Below, piece by piece: positions 5,862-6,108 of a stretch of DNA of 6,108 nucleotides. The notes under the pieces are model-generated. The model ran no database searches, had not been told where the DNA came from, and worked only from the letters and a program-made list of their open reading frames with translations. The DNA is from Clostridiales bacterium (GTDB lineage: Bacteria; Bacillota; Clostridia; Oscillospirales; QAMX01), in contig DUUG01000192.1 in NCBI GenBank assembly GCA_012841675.1, forward strand, positions 1 through 6,108. Direction: 5' to 3'. The translations under genes and the position numbers were made by a program. Within the stretch, counting starts at the first letter, position 1. Each line of letters starts with the position of its first letter.

Positions 5862-6108
5862 CTATTGGGCATTTTGAATTTCTAATTCGATCTTCTGCTG
5901 GGCATCCGCCAATACGGCGGCCGGATCTTCCCCGTTTAATACACGCTGCACCAGTTCGTTTCTCACACGCTGGAAAATGGATGACCAGGTAACAATGGGC
6001 ATTCCAATACCGTTGGCCACACAGTCTGCCCGAACGCCGTTATAGGGATCCGCCTTGGAAAATTCCTCATGCAGAGAAGAAAGCACCACAGGCACGTTCA
6101 GATCCTCC
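5862..6108 (-). CDS. Extracellular solute-binding protein of the ABC importer (C-terminal end only)
   Basis: The last 81 codons of a gene that begins beyond the right edge; the frame stays open to base 6107 and stops with TAG at 5862-5864. The visible part contains SSLHEEFSKADPYNG and then W-S-S-I-F-Q-R-V-R-N-E-L-V-Q-R-V-L-N-G-E, followed by DPAAVLADAQQKIELEIQ. That helix, NGEDPAAVLADAQQKI, is the standard C-terminal ending of family-1 (MalE-like) sugar-binding lipoproteins. Position directly upstream of two CUT1 permeases supports the call. A GTG at 6095 has a GGAGG eight bases upstream, but it sits inside the conserved fold and is unlikely to be a real start. The signal peptide and ligand pocket are outside the window, so the substrate is unknown. 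Confidence 0.85.
   Translation of the reverse strand, partial: EDLNVPVVLSSLHEEFSKADPYNGVRADCVANGIGMPIVTWSSIFQRVRNELVQRVLNGEDPAAVLADAQQKIELEIQNAQ

Noticed and set aside
5862..6095. Separate small gene starting at the GTG at 6095 with an upstream GGAGG
   Set aside because: The frame continues without a stop to the window edge, and the sequence is the standard C-terminal part of a solute-binding protein, so the GTG is an internal valine.

Overview
The window is a stretch of bacterial chromosome in which every recognisable gene lies on the minus strand. Strong purine-rich Shine-Dalgarno (SD) sites, TTG starts backed by good SDs, a consensus vegetative promoter, the miaB-mutS gene order and roughly even GC content all suggest a mid-GC Firmicute, most likely a member of Clostridia. 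This assignment is inference from style and gene order; no species-level marker is visible.

There are two transcription blocks, read right to left. Block 1 (about 6108 to 3858) is the distal part of a carbohydrate-type ABC importer operon. It holds the C-terminal end of an extracellular solute-binding protein (cut by the window edge), a strong stem-loop between genes, a MalF/UgpA-type permease with a TTG start, and a MalG/UgpE-type permease. After that come two inverted repeats, one of which is a plausible terminator. No ATPase gene is in the window.

Block 2 (about 3710 to 1, continuing off the left edge) is a housekeeping operon. It starts with a consensus -35/-10 promoter with 17-bp spacing and a leader of roughly 90 nt. 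It then encodes miaB (tRNA 2-methylthio-N6-isopentenyladenosine synthase, TTG start) and, 11 nt further on, mutS (mismatch-repair ATPase). The first 717 codons of mutS are present. The miaB stop codon abuts the mutS SD, so the two are probably translationally coupled.

The 421-bp space between the blocks (3583-4003) holds no convincing gene. It contains the miaB promoter and leader, a terminator-like hairpin, a 10-bp inverted repeat nested around that hairpin, and a 20-bp near-perfect palindrome. I do not see a new defence, mobile or biosynthetic system. The points worth checking are regulatory: competing leader hairpins at the miaB SD, the inverted-repeat cluster between the operons, and the stem-loop between the binding-protein and permease genes.
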